From assembly GCA_014804795.1 (NCBI GenBank), contig JAAUZC010000020.1, forward strand, positions 1 to 64,000: DNA of 64,000 nt, given 5' to 3'. This DNA comes from Lachnospiraceae bacterium. Lineage in GTDB: Bacteria; Bacillota; Clostridia; Lachnospirales; Lachnospiraceae. The translations under genes were made by a program, and so were the position numbers. Of the stretch, positions 36,863 through 46,330 are shown piece after piece (the stretch's first letter is position 1; each line of letters starts with the position of its first letter). The notes under the pieces were generated by a model. That model saw only the letters and a program-made list of their open reading frames with translations, was not told the DNA's origin and did no database searches.

Positions 36863-37507
36863 CTACTCCTGAATAATAGAATATCCAAATGCATTTGCAA
36901 ATGCATCAATCGGTTTCTTTTCTTTACACATACTGCAGTTTTCCGGCTCGTACTTTCTGTAATCAGGGATATCCGCCATACTGAACAGGGAATTGATCGT
37001 TATCCCTCCTATGCTGTTTGCCGCACTGAAAATCGCGCTGATACCGCTGATCGTCGCCCCATAGTATCCGAGCGCACGCACAGCTCTGACAATAGTCTCG
37101 CCCGTCGTTACAGATGCTAAAAGCAGCAGGACATTCTTCCCTCTCACCATCGGTTTTAAGTTTTCCCGAAACAGCATCTGACCGGAAGCCGCAAACTCCG
37201 GCGTGATAATATACATCGTTTTATGGGAATTCATAGAATATATCCCTGCTTTTGTCAGCTCCTCTGCTAAATATCCCCCAATAATTTCACAGCCGTCCAT
37301 ACAGACGATCGTATCCACAACCGTTGTTGCCAGTATCTGTTTGCTGAGCTCTGCTGCGACAGCCGCCGCCTCACTCTGCCTTGCCTTTAAAGCTGTCATA
37401 TCCAGATAATAGTTTACGTGGGAGTTGGGTGTTGCAAAATGCCCGGGTATCACTCTTAATGCTACTTTCGGATGTTCCTTCGATTCAATTTTAATTACGT
37501 CCTGCAT
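36863..37507 (-). CDS. Orotate phosphoribosyltransferase-like protein
   Basis: PRTase-like arrangement (IVCMDGCEIIGGYLAEEL, KNVLLLLASVTTGETIVRAVRALGYYGA). Confidence 0.75.
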   Translation of the reverse strand: MQDVIKIESKEHPKVALRVIPGHFATPNSHVNYYLDMTALKARQSEAAAVAAELSKQILATTVVDTIVCMDGCEIIGGYLAEELTKAGIYSMNSHKTMYIITPEFAASGQMLFRENLKPMVRGKNVLLLLASVTTGETIVRAVRALGYYGATISGISAIFSAANSIGGITINSLFSMADIPDYRKYEPENCSMCKEKKPIDAFANAFGYSIIQE

Positions 37508-37695
37508 AACATACCTCCTCCAAAGTTGTTTGATAATACCATAATTTTATTTTAATTTATTACGCAATTTTAGTCAAGAAAAGATGACATAGTTTAATAT
37601 ATACTTACATATTTATTAAAACTATCTAAAATGCATGCAATTCTTTCAAAGAAGTGCTATACTGTTGATAAATACTTGAGGAAGGGACTGTTGAT

Positions 37696-38517
37696 ATGAA
37701 AGACTTTACTATTTTTACAGACGGAGATGTCGATGTACCGAAACCCTATGATGCAGATGTCATTGTACTGCCGCAGTATTACTATTTTGATCCCAATATT
37801 GTTTACGGCGATGAACAGATTTTATCCCGCGAAGAATTTTTTGAAAAATTAAGCAGCCAGAGAGCGTATACTTCCGGCGTCAACCCTGACTTAGCCCGCC
37901 GGCGTTTTGAGGAAGTCCTAAAAGCCGGCAAAGACATTTTATGTATTACAGTGTCTTCCGGGCTCAGTGGTTCCCACAATACGATCTGCGCTGTCGCTCA
38001 GGAATTGGCGGAAACTTATCCTGATGCTGCAATTAAAATTATCGATTCCTTAAGCGCTACTCTTGCCTGCGGTTTTCTCTGTGCGGACGCTGTTGAATTA
38101 AGAAAACAGGGAAAATCTATCGAAGAGACTGCTGCCGATATTGAAAGACGCTCAAAACTGTTGGATATTTACTTTGTTGTGGATGATTTCAAATATCTGG
38201 TGCAGGGCGGCCGGGTATCCCCCGCTGTCGGAAAAATCGGAGATATTCTGGATATCAAACCGATCCTGACTATGCGTGACGGACATATTGAAGCATATAA
38301 GAAAACCAGAGGCTTCCATTCAGCGCTGCGCAATATCCAGACTATAGCGGAAAGCCGAAAAGCGGCCCGCATCGGCAATATTTATGTTGGAAATGAAGAA
38401 ATGTTTGAAAAATGCAAATCCTATGTTAAAGGCACCAGCGAAGCAAAGCTGAACCTCATTATCTCCTCCCATGTAGGTCCCGATACCACCGGCATTGCAA
38501 TCGAATGGGAAGAATAG
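37696..38517 (+). CDS. DegV family protein (fatty-acid-binding type)
   Basis: FTDGDVDVP, SGVNPDLARRRFEEVLKAGKDILCITVSSGLSGSHN, YLVQGGRVSPAVGKIGDILDIKPIL. Confidence 0.92.
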   Translation: MKDFTIFTDGDVDVPKPYDADVIVLPQYYYFDPNIVYGDEQILSREEFFEKLSSQRAYTSGVNPDLARRRFEEVLKAGKDILCITVSSGLSGSHNTICAVAQELAETYPDAAIKIIDSLSATLACGFLCADAVELRKQGKSIEETAADIERRSKLLDIYFVVDDFKYLVQGGRVSPAVGKIGDILDIKPILTMRDGHIEAYKKTRGFHSALRNIQTIAESRKAARIGNIYVGNEEMFEKCKSYVKGTSEAKLNLIISSHVGPDTTGIAIEWEE

Positions 38518-38543
38518 AACAGAATTTATATTCCATTATAAAA

Positions 38544-38580
38544 GGCGGCTGTCCTTTCGGATAACCGCCGTCTTTATTTT
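38544..38580. terminator. Terminator hairpin between convergent degV and pnp
   Basis: ggcggctgtcc-tttc-ggataaccgcc followed by a T-rich tract. Confidence 0.75.
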
Positions 38581-38582
38581 CT

Positions 38583-40673
38583 TTACTTCTGTGCTACATC
38601 CTTCATGGAGAAGCTGATTCTTCCCATCTTATCTTTTCCAAGACATACAACTGTCACCATATCGCCCAAGGTCAGCACATCTTCCACATGATTGATTCTC
38701 TCTTTTGCAATTTTTGAAATATGAACCATGCCTTCCTTGCCCGGTGCAAACTCAATGAATGCGCCAAACTCCTTGATGCTGACTACTTTACCCTTAAATA
38801 CCTGGCCCGCTTCAAAATCAGTCACGATAGTCTTGATCATTTCCACTGCTTTATCCATCATCGCCTGCTCTGTGCCGCATACGGAAACCTGTCCGTCATC
38901 TGTGATGTCGATCTTCACACCGGTACGGGCAATGATCTCATTGATTGTCTTACCTCGCTGTCCGACCACATCACCGATCTTCTCCGGATCGATCTGCAGA
39001 GAAATGATCTTCGGCGCATAAGGTCCGACTTCCGCTCTCGGTGCGGAAATGGCAGGTTTCATACAGGTATCCATAATAAACATTCTCGCTTCGCGGCAGC
39101 GTGCGATCGCACCTTCCACGATAGGTCTTGTCAGACCGTGGATCTTGATATCCATCTGGATTGCTGTAATACCCTCTGTTGTACCTGTTACCTTAAAGTC
39201 CATATCGCCAAAGAAATCTTCAAGACCCTGGATATCGGTAAGCAGTACAAAATCATCATCCGTATCGCCTGTTACAAGGCCGCAGGAAATACCGGCTACC
39301 ATCTTCTTGATCGGTACGCCCGCCGCCATCAGGGACATACAGGAAGCACAGGTAGAAGCCATAGATGTTGATCCGTTGGACTCAAAAGTCTCTGATACGG
39401 TACGGATCGCATAAGGGAACTCCTCTATGGACGGCAGTACCGGCAGAAGCGCTCTCTCAGCCAGTGCGCCATGTCCAATCTCTCTACGTCCAGGTCCTCT
39501 GCTTACTTTCGTTTCACCAACAGAGTAGGAAGGGAAATTATAGTGATGCATATATCTCTTTTCTGTGATGTTAACGTCCAGCCCGTCCACTTTCTGTGCT
39601 TCAGACAAAGGCGCCAGTGTAGTCACGTTACAAATCTGTGTCTGTCCGCGGGTAAACATAGCGGAGCCGTGTACTCTCGGAATAATGTCAACCTCCGCTG
39701 CCAGCGGACGAATCTGGTTTAATTCACGGCCGTCAGGACGCTTGTGGTCTTTTAAGATCATCTTGCGGACTGTCTTTTTCTGATACTGATATACCGCTTC
39801 TCCAAGAACAGCCAGCCACTCTTCTTTTTCAGCAAATGCCTCTTCCAGTCTCTCTGTGACCTTTCTGATATTTTCCTCACGTACCTGCTTTTCATCCGTG
39901 AAAACAGCTGTTTCCATCTCTTCAGGCGGTACGATCTTTTTGATCTCTTCAAACATTTCTTCGGGGATTGCGCAGCTTACATATTCATGTTTCGGCCTGC
40001 CGCATTCCGCTACGATCTGATTGATAAATGCGATGATCGTCTGGTTGATCTCATGCGCTTTGTAGATAGCGGCAAGCATTGTATCTTCCGGAATCTCATT
40101 TGCGCCTGCTTCGATCATGATCACTTTCTGTGCTGTGGAAGCAACAGTCAGCCTCATATCACCCTTATCCCACTGTTCCTGACCGGGGTTCACGATCAGC
40201 TCTCCATTTACCATACCGATCTGGGTCATAGCACAGGGACCGTCAAACGGAATATCCGAAATGCAGGTTGCAATAGAAGTACCGATCATCGCCACCAGTT
40301 CAGGACGGCATGCTGGATCTACCGACATTACCATATTGTTTAATGTCACATCGTTTCTGTAATCTTTCGGGAACAGGGGACGCATCGGCCTGTCAATCAC
40401 ACGGCTTGTCAATACTGCGTTCTCGGAAGCCTTCCCCTCTCTCTTGTTAAATCCTCCCGGAATTTTTCCTACAGAATAAAATTTCTCTTCATATTCTACA
40501 CTGCACGGGAAAAAGTCAATACCATCTCTGGGCTTTTCGGAAGCCGTTGCTGTGGAGAGCACCGTTGTCTCACCGTACTGCATAAAAGCACAGCCATTTG
40601 CCTGTTTGCCGACTCTGCCGATATCCACTTTTAAAGTACGTCCGGCAAGTTCCATTGTGTAAGTCTTGTACAT
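38583..40673 (-). CDS. pnp: Polynucleotide phosphorylase
   Basis: GRVGKQANGCAFMQYGETTVLSTAT, RGQTQICNVTTLAP, KH domain and S1 domain (VFKGKVVSIKEFGAFIEFAPGKEGMVHISKI). Confidence 0.97.
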   Translation of the reverse strand: MYKTYTMELAGRTLKVDIGRVGKQANGCAFMQYGETTVLSTATASEKPRDGIDFFPCSVEYEEKFYSVGKIPGGFNKREGKASENAVLTSRVIDRPMRPLFPKDYRNDVTLNNMVMSVDPACRPELVAMIGTSIATCISDIPFDGPCAMTQIGMVNGELIVNPGQEQWDKGDMRLTVASTAQKVIMIEAGANEIPEDTMLAAIYKAHEINQTIIAFINQIVAECGRPKHEYVSCAIPEEMFEEIKKIVPPEEMETAVFTDEKQVREENIRKVTERLEEAFAEKEEWLAVLGEAVYQYQKKTVRKMILKDHKRPDGRELNQIRPLAAEVDIIPRVHGSAMFTRGQTQICNVTTLAPLSEAQKVDGLDVNITEKRYMHHYNFPSYSVGETKVSRGPGRREIGHGALAERALLPVLPSIEEFPYAIRTVSETFESNGSTSMASTCASCMSLMAAGVPIKKMVAGISCGLVTGDTDDDFVLLTDIQGLEDFFGDMDFKVTGTTEGITAIQMDIKIHGLTRPIVEGAIARCREARMFIMDTCMKPAISAPRAEVGPYAPKIISLQIDPEKIGDVVGQRGKTINEIIARTGVKIDITDDGQVSVCGTEQAMMDKAVEMIKTIVTDFEAGQVFKGKVVSIKEFGAFIEFAPGKEGMVHISKIAKERINHVEDVLTLGDMVTVVCLGKDKMGRISFSMKDVAQK

Positions 40674-40882
40674 AATTTTTCTCTTCTCCTTTTCTTCTTA
40701 AATCTTATTATGATCATCAGGCAGAAGAGACCGAAACTACAGAAAATGCCACTTCTTTTTTCTGTATAGGAACTCCTCTTACCGGAAAGTCTGCCGCTTC
40801 TCAAAATCTATCTCCGGGAAATAGCACTTTCTGTGGTCTCGGGATATTTCTCCTACCTGAACTGAATACCCTATACGCAGAA

Positions 40883-40931
40883 AATTCTGCTTTACAGAAT
40901 TACTCTCGTTTCAAGCGTTTACGCTTGAAAC
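40883..40931 (-). other. Paired hairpins in the rpsO-pnp intercistronic region
   Basis: gtttcaagcg-ttta-cgcttgaaac (40908-40931) and aattctg-ctttа-like stem aattctg/cagaatt (40883-40901). Confidence 0.6.
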
Positions 40932-40992
40932 TGGGAAAGGCGTCACCAAAAACAACGTCCCCGGTTACGCCCTCCCCTTTATACTCTTATCT

Positions 40993-41259
40993 TTACTTTC
41001 TGATGCCAAGTCTTTCAATCAGAGTACGATATCTTTCGATATCTTTTTTCTTTAAATAATCCAGAAGACCACGTCTCTGACCGATCATCATATACATACC
41101 GCGACGGGAATGATGATCTTTCTGGTTCACTTTCAGATGCTCTGTCAGCTCCTGGATTCTTGCTGTCAGAATCGCGATCTGTACTTCCGGTGAACCTGTA
41201 TCGCCCGGTGTTCTCTCATACTCTTTGATAATTGCTGCTTTCTTTTCTTTGGAAATCAT
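40993..41259 (-). CDS. rpsO: 30S ribosomal protein S15
   Basis: [53 protein letters not shown]. Confidence 0.97.
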   Translation of the reverse strand: MISKEKKAAIIKEYERTPGDTGSPEVQIAILTARIQELTEHLKVNQKDHHSRRGMYMMIGQRRGLLDYLKKKDIERYRTLIERLGIRK

Positions 41260-41417
41260 TGTTTTTTCCTCCTCCTATTTATAACCGCCGGATACTAAGA
41301 GCAGGTCGGAGTTTCCTCACTCTGGGTATCGGCTGAACTCATACTGTTTTACTATACCATAAAATGTAAATAATGTAAACAAAAAAATTTGAACTGTTGC
41401 AATAAGCGCCAATTTAA

Positions 41418-41957
41418 TCATCGACTGCTTTCCCGATGTTCCCCGATAATTTTTTCCATCCAGATCATATGATACCAGCGTCCGAATTTATAGCCGCATT
41501 TATAAAATTCCCCGGCCTTTGAAAAACCCAGATGTGCATGGAACTCTGCGCTGTTTTTATTAAGATACTCGTCGTCCGCTTCCGGATAAGCGATACAGGC
41601 GTATAAATTCAAAATTTGCATTTTACGCAGTCTGTTTTCAAGTTCTTCATAGAGCATCCTTCCAAAACCACTTTTCAAAGCAGTATGGTCAAGATATATT
41701 GTCAGTTCACATGACCAGTCATAAGCAGCCCGCCTGACAAATGGACCCGCATACGCGTACCCCTGTATTTTCCCGTCCTTCTCCACTACAAGATAAGGAT
41801 ACTTTTTCATCGTATTCCTCATCCTGCTTTCGAATTCGGCAAGTGTCGGCACATCGTACTCAAAACTGATAGCTGTATGCTCCACATAATACGCATATAT
41901 TTCCAATATGCGTTCCGCATCTTCAAGTTTTGCATCTCTTACGATTGCCATATCCAC
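41418..41957 (-). CDS. GNAT family N-acetyltransferase (phosphinothricin acetyltransferase-like)
   Basis: MAIVRDAKLEDAERILEIYAYYVEHTAISFEYDVP, VVEKDGKIQGYAYAGPFVRRAAYDWS, GFGRMLYEELE. Confidence 0.88.
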   Translation of the reverse strand: MDMAIVRDAKLEDAERILEIYAYYVEHTAISFEYDVPTLAEFESRMRNTMKKYPYLVVEKDGKIQGYAYAGPFVRRAAYDWSCELTIYLDHTALKSGFGRMLYEELENRLRKMQILNLYACIAYPEADDEYLNKNSAEFHAHLGFSKAGEFYKCGYKFGRWYHMIWMEKIIGEHRESSR

Positions 41958-41967
41958 TATCTATCTC

Positions 41968-43026
41968 CTAAGAATTGATAATCCGCACCACTTTCACCGG
42001 CGTCCTGTAATTACAGCTGCTGATCCTTATTCCCGTCTTCGGCGAACTGGCATGTATCACCTGTCCGCCGCCGATATAAAGCGCCACATGATTGATATAT
42101 CCTTTTCCTCCGTAAAAGAACAAATCCCCCGGCTTTGCTTCCGATGCGCTTATCTTTGTCCCCATATTTGCCTGCGCTCTTGAAGAATGCGGAAGGCTGA
42201 TGCCAAACTGCTGATAAACACGCATGGTAAAACCGGAACAGTCTGTTCCTTTCGTCAAACTGCTGCCGCCATACACATAGCGGTTCCCCAAAAACTGCTT
42301 TGCATACTCACAAATACTTACACGGACGTCAGAAACTCCCGCGCCGTACAACAGCTCCGTCATTGTAACCGCCGTATTAAGCTGCTCCTCAAGCTCCACA
42401 TATTCCCCGGCAACATACACTGTCTCATCATCCAGCATGATCTCAACCCAGCCGTTATCAAGAGTCTGCACATATTCAAGCATCTCGCCCTGTGCAACCT
42501 GCGTATAGATAGACGCTTCCGTGCTGGGTTCCTGTCTGACGCGCAGTGCGTCCGCATGCACTACTGCATAAACAGAAATCAGATCCATCGCTTTCAATCT
42601 GGCTTCTGAACCGGTAAAGAGAAACTCCGTCTTAACATATCCTTCCACCTTCCCTGAGGTGATCTTTGACCAGTCCCCGTCCTGTTCAATAATTTCACAG
42701 GCGCAATCCCTCGGCAGCTTTCCCACTAAGGAGGCACTCTCATCCGCCCCGGCCCTGATGTTCAGATTGTTTTCCACATTGGCAATACCCAGATTTTTAT
42801 ACCCGAACATCTCAATGCTCTCCGCTTCCGCCAGGATCTCTTCATCGCTCTTTTCTGTCTCCATCAGCATTTCGCTTCCCACAGGGGCAAGCATTACATC
42901 GCTTCTTCTTACTTTCTCTTCCGCCCGTGCCGGAAAACCCGTCCGTAAAAATATTCCTGCGGCAAGAAACATGCCGCAGAAAACTATAACCTTTCTATTC
43001 CAAAGTTTTCTTATGTATAATGCCAT
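41968..43026 (-). CDS. Secreted NlpC/P60 endopeptidase with SH3 domains
   Basis: Signal/TM N-terminus, two SH3b-like regions (NIRAGADESASLVGKLPRDC; LRVRQEPSTEASIYTQV), NlpC/P60 catalytic GTDCSGFTMRVYQQFGISLPHSS and NHVALYIGGGQVIHA. Confidence 0.92.
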   Translation of the reverse strand: MALYIRKLWNRKVIVFCGMFLAAGIFLRTGFPARAEEKVRRSDVMLAPVGSEMLMETEKSDEEILAEAESIEMFGYKNLGIANVENNLNIRAGADESASLVGKLPRDCACEIIEQDGDWSKITSGKVEGYVKTEFLFTGSEARLKAMDLISVYAVVHADALRVRQEPSTEASIYTQVAQGEMLEYVQTLDNGWVEIMLDDETVYVAGEYVELEEQLNTAVTMTELLYGAGVSDVRVSICEYAKQFLGNRYVYGGSSLTKGTDCSGFTMRVYQQFGISLPHSSRAQANMGTKISASEAKPGDLFFYGGKGYINHVALYIGGGQVIHASSPKTGIRISSCNYRTPVKVVRIINS

Positions 43027-43077
43027 ATCCATACCCTTCACTGATATGCAGTACGTTATATCAATTTTTGTACGTTT

Positions 43078-44724
43078 TTAATCTTCTGCCTCTTCATTAT
43101 CACTGCCATAAATGGAGAAGGCAATATTTGTTGCATGGTCGGAAACTCTCTCAAGTCCCGATACAATATCCGAAAACAGCATTCCCGCTGCCGGTGTACA
43201 TTCGTTTCTTGTGAGCCTGTCCACATGATGCTGCTGCAGTTCCCTTTCCTTTTCATCTACCGCCGCTTCCAACCTCACAATATCATTCAAATGCTCTAAT
43301 GTACCATTTGCAAACATGTCCACTGAATAGCGGACCACTGTATTGACCATGTCCAACATCTCGCCCAATTCATGCTGCGCATCTTTGCTGATCAAGATAT
43401 TTTCTTCTCTTCTTCTGACAGCGCTGTCCGCAATATTCTCCGCATGATCACCGATTCTCTCTATGTCGTTTACCACATGGAAGAGGCCGCCGATCATCTT
43501 CGCATCCTCTATCGGCAGGGTTGTCTGGTTGATCTTGACAAGATACCCTGTGATCGCATGATTCAGGAAGTTAATGTTTTCTTCCACAGAATAAACTTCC
43601 TGTATATCCTCTTCATCCAACGTGACCAGTGCATTCATTGCTCTGTTTAAGTTCTCGCTGGCAAGAGAAGCCATACGGTCGATTTCCTTTATTACTTCCA
43701 CAACTGCCGTGGCCGGATTCAAGACTACTTTATTGCCGATATATTTAAGCTGGAAGCTGTCTCTGTAACCTACATTCTTGTCGCTGCCCGGTATGAGGAC
43801 ATAAGTCAGCTTCACGATGGCGCCGATAAACGGTGTCAGCACGATCACAAGGAATATCTTGATAAACATGTGCGCGTAAGCCACAATACGTCCCGGGTCA
43901 TTGCCCGCCATGCTCTCAAACATCCAAAGCAGTTTATCCATTGCAAACTGTAAGATTATGTACATGATAACCGTGCCGAAAACATTGAACAGCAGATGTA
44001 TCATAGCTGCCCGCTTTGCGTCTTTCTTACCGGCAAGAGATGCCAGAATGGACGTTGTGCAGGCTCCGATATTACAGCCCAATGTAATATACATACACAT
44101 ATCCAGTCCCATCAGTCCCTGATTTGCCATTAACACCATAATACTGACCGTCACAGAGGAACTCTGAATGATCGCCGTCAATACAAAACCAAGCAGGATG
44201 CCGAGAAGCGGACTTTTCAGCGCCGCAAACATATCCATAATAACCGGAGATTCTTTCAGTCCGGACATAGCTCCCGACATTGTAGCAAGCCCCATAAACA
44301 ATACGCCAAAGCCGACGATCACCTCACCGATCTTTTTCATCGCCTCTTTTTTGCAGAACATCACCATGAGCACACCGAGTAATAAAATAACCGGTGCAAC
44401 TTTCTCCAGTTTAAAAGATACAAGAAGGGCTGTTACTGTTGTTCCGATATTGGATCCAAAGATAACGCCCGCCGCCTGAAACAGAGTCATCAGACCGGCG
44501 TTTACGAAACTGACTACCATAGCGGTACAGGCAGAAGAAGATTGAATCACTGCCGTAAAGATAAATCCTACCAGAATACCGGTAAAACGATTTGTGGTGA
44601 ACATTTCCAGAATTCTTCTGAGTTTTGCACCGGCTACTTTTTCAATGCTGTCACTCATGACACGCATGCCATACAAAAATAGCCCAAGCCCTCCGGCCAT
44701 CGATAATATTATGCCAGCTTCCAT
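43078..44724 (-). CDS. Na/Pi cotransporter family protein with C-terminal PhoU domain
   Basis: Duplicated transport motifs (GFIFTAVIQSSSACTAMVVSFVNAG; GFVLTAIIQSSSVTVSIMVLMA) and PhoU-like helices. Confidence 0.93.
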   Translation of the reverse strand: MEAGIILSMAGGLGLFLYGMRVMSDSIEKVAGAKLRRILEMFTTNRFTGILVGFIFTAVIQSSSACTAMVVSFVNAGLMTLFQAAGVIFGSNIGTTVTALLVSFKLEKVAPVILLLGVLMVMFCKKEAMKKIGEVIVGFGVLFMGLATMSGAMSGLKESPVIMDMFAALKSPLLGILLGFVLTAIIQSSSVTVSIMVLMANQGLMGLDMCMYITLGCNIGACTTSILASLAGKKDAKRAAMIHLLFNVFGTVIMYIILQFAMDKLLWMFESMAGNDPGRIVAYAHMFIKIFLVIVLTPFIGAIVKLTYVLIPGSDKNVGYRDSFQLKYIGNKVVLNPATAVVEVIKEIDRMASLASENLNRAMNALVTLDEEDIQEVYSVEENINFLNHAITGYLVKINQTTLPIEDAKMIGGLFHVVNDIERIGDHAENIADSAVRRREENILISKDAQHELGEMLDMVNTVVRYSVDMFANGTLEHLNDIVRLEAAVDEKERELQQHHVDRLTRNECTPAAGMLFSDIVSGLERVSDHATNIAFSIYGSDNEEAED

Positions 44725-44754
44725 ATTTTCCTCCCCATATCGCACAACATATGC

Positions 44755-45043
44755 CGCAGTGCGCATTCGGTAAATCTTCGATTTCCCTCTTTCGCGGGCT
44801 TCGCCCTATCACTCTCTGATCAGGCCGCTTTACCCCGCAGTGCACGCTCGCAAAACCTCCGGTTTTACTCGCTCGCGGGCTTCGCCCTATCAGACCCTGA
44901 TTCGGCTGCTTTACCCCGCAGTGCACGCTCGCAAAACCTCTGGTTTTACTCGCTCGCGGGCTTCGCCCTATCACTCTGCAATCTGACAAAATTGACTGCA
45001 AGCAGTCATTTTGTCATCTTACTCCGTGGCACTGCTCATTGCA
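44755..45043 (-). repeat. Structured repeat with three tandem 81-bp modules (probable 5' leader RNA of the Na/Pi cotransporter gene)
   Basis: Units 44755-44835, 44836-44916, and 44917 onward. Each has gggcttcgccc and a T-rich/A-rich hairpin. The tail 44981-45043 matches window positions 62-125. Confidence 0.75.
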
Positions 45044-45052
45044 TACGCGTAC

Positions 45053-45081
45053 ATTATAACCTGTTTGTCGACTTCTTTCAA
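45053..45081 (-). promoter_or_regulatory. Sigma-A-type promoter driving the leader/cotransporter
   Basis: Minus strand TTGAAA (45076-45081), 17-bp spacer, TATAAT (45053-45058). Confidence 0.7.
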
Positions 45082-45110
45082 CAAAAAAGTCTCTCTGCCC
45101 GAAAATCACG

Positions 45111-46277
45111 TTATCCGGAAGTACGGCTCATCTCCAACAGCTTCTGCCGCATCTCATTCTCAATCTTCCCGAGTTCTTCCTCTGCGCTTCTTCTTCTGGC
45201 GCGGCCTTCCTCCTGTATCTTTATCACCTCGTCCAACGTACTGATAAGTGTCTGGTTCGTCGCCGTCAACGTCTCAATATCCACTATGCCCCGCTCGCTT
45301 TCTCTGGCTGTTTCAATGGTTGCGCTCTTAAGCTTTTCCGCATTTTTCTTAAGCAGCTCGTTGGTCATATCCGTCACTTCCCGCTGTGCCTTTGCCGCTT
45401 CGCCCGCATGCTCCGCTCCGATAGCAATAACCATCTGGCTTTTCCACAGAGGTATCGTATTTACCAGAGTAGACTGTATCTTTTCCGACATAGCCGTATC
45501 GTTTCCCTGAATCAGCCGAATCTGTGGCGCCATCTGCATGGATACTGCCCTCGTCAGTTCCAGATCATAAATCTTCTTTTCAAAGCGCTCGCACATAGCC
45601 GCATAGTCCTTTGCCGCCTGTGTATCCTCCGGCAGCCCGCTTCGCTGTGCTTTTTCAAGTAATTTTGGCAGTTCTTCGGTCTTTGCCTGCCCCAACTTCT
45701 TTTTGCCCGCCAGAATATACATGGAAAGTTCCTTAAAATAATTCAGATTCAGCTCATACATCTTGTCCAACATTGCCACATCTTTCAGAAGTGTCACCTG
45801 ATGATTTTCCAACACTTTGACAATCTTATTGATATTATTTTCCGCCTTATCATATTTCGCTTTCAGACTGTTCAGTTTATTACTGCTTTTTTTAAAGATT
45901 CCGAGAAATCCCCTTTCCTCTTCCTCATCAAAACTCTTAAGTTCCGCCACCACCCCTGTGAGCATCTGGCCGATTTCTCCCATATCTTTGGTGCGCACAT
46001 TATTTAAAGCGTTCTCCGAGAAATCAGCGATCTTTTTCTGGCTGCCCGCTCCATAGCACAATACCATCTGGGTATTGGTAATATCGATCTGCTTTGCGAA
46101 ATCATCTACCATCTTCTGTTCTTTCGCTGTCAGCACCACCTCAGGCTCTTTCTTTGAAACCTCCTCTTCGGACTGTGCCCCGCTCTCCACAGGTGCCGAC
46201 GTCTTTTCCGCAAATATCTCCGGCTCAAAAGTAAGTACAGGGGCCTCCTTCAACATTTCATCCAAATTGTTTGCCAT
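45111..46277 (-). CDS. Toxic anion resistance protein (TelA family)
   Basis: LDKMYELNLNYFKELSMYILAGKKKL, TRAVSMQMAPQIRLIQGNDTAMSEKIQSTLVNTIPLWKSQMVIAIG. Confidence 0.92.
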   Translation of the reverse strand: MANNLDEMLKEAPVLTFEPEIFAEKTSAPVESGAQSEEEVSKKEPEVVLTAKEQKMVDDFAKQIDITNTQMVLCYGAGSQKKIADFSENALNNVRTKDMGEIGQMLTGVVAELKSFDEEEERGFLGIFKKSSNKLNSLKAKYDKAENNINKIVKVLENHQVTLLKDVAMLDKMYELNLNYFKELSMYILAGKKKLGQAKTEELPKLLEKAQRSGLPEDTQAAKDYAAMCERFEKKIYDLELTRAVSMQMAPQIRLIQGNDTAMSEKIQSTLVNTIPLWKSQMVIAIGAEHAGEAAKAQREVTDMTNELLKKNAEKLKSATIETARESERGIVDIETLTATNQTLISTLDEVIKIQEEGRARRRSAEEELGKIENEMRQKLLEMSRTSG

Positions 46278-46330
46278 GATATATCCTCCTAATCCTTATC
46301 ATTACAGGTTTCGATCTGCATCTTCTTTTC

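Noticed and set aside
44651-45001. 116-aa ORF with repeated IGRSPRASKT.GFASVHCGVK
   Set aside because: It is a translation of the tandem 81-bp non-coding modules (81 bp = 27 codons keeps the frame open), overlaps the cotransporter start and has no credible RBS. Treated as repeat/leader RNA.
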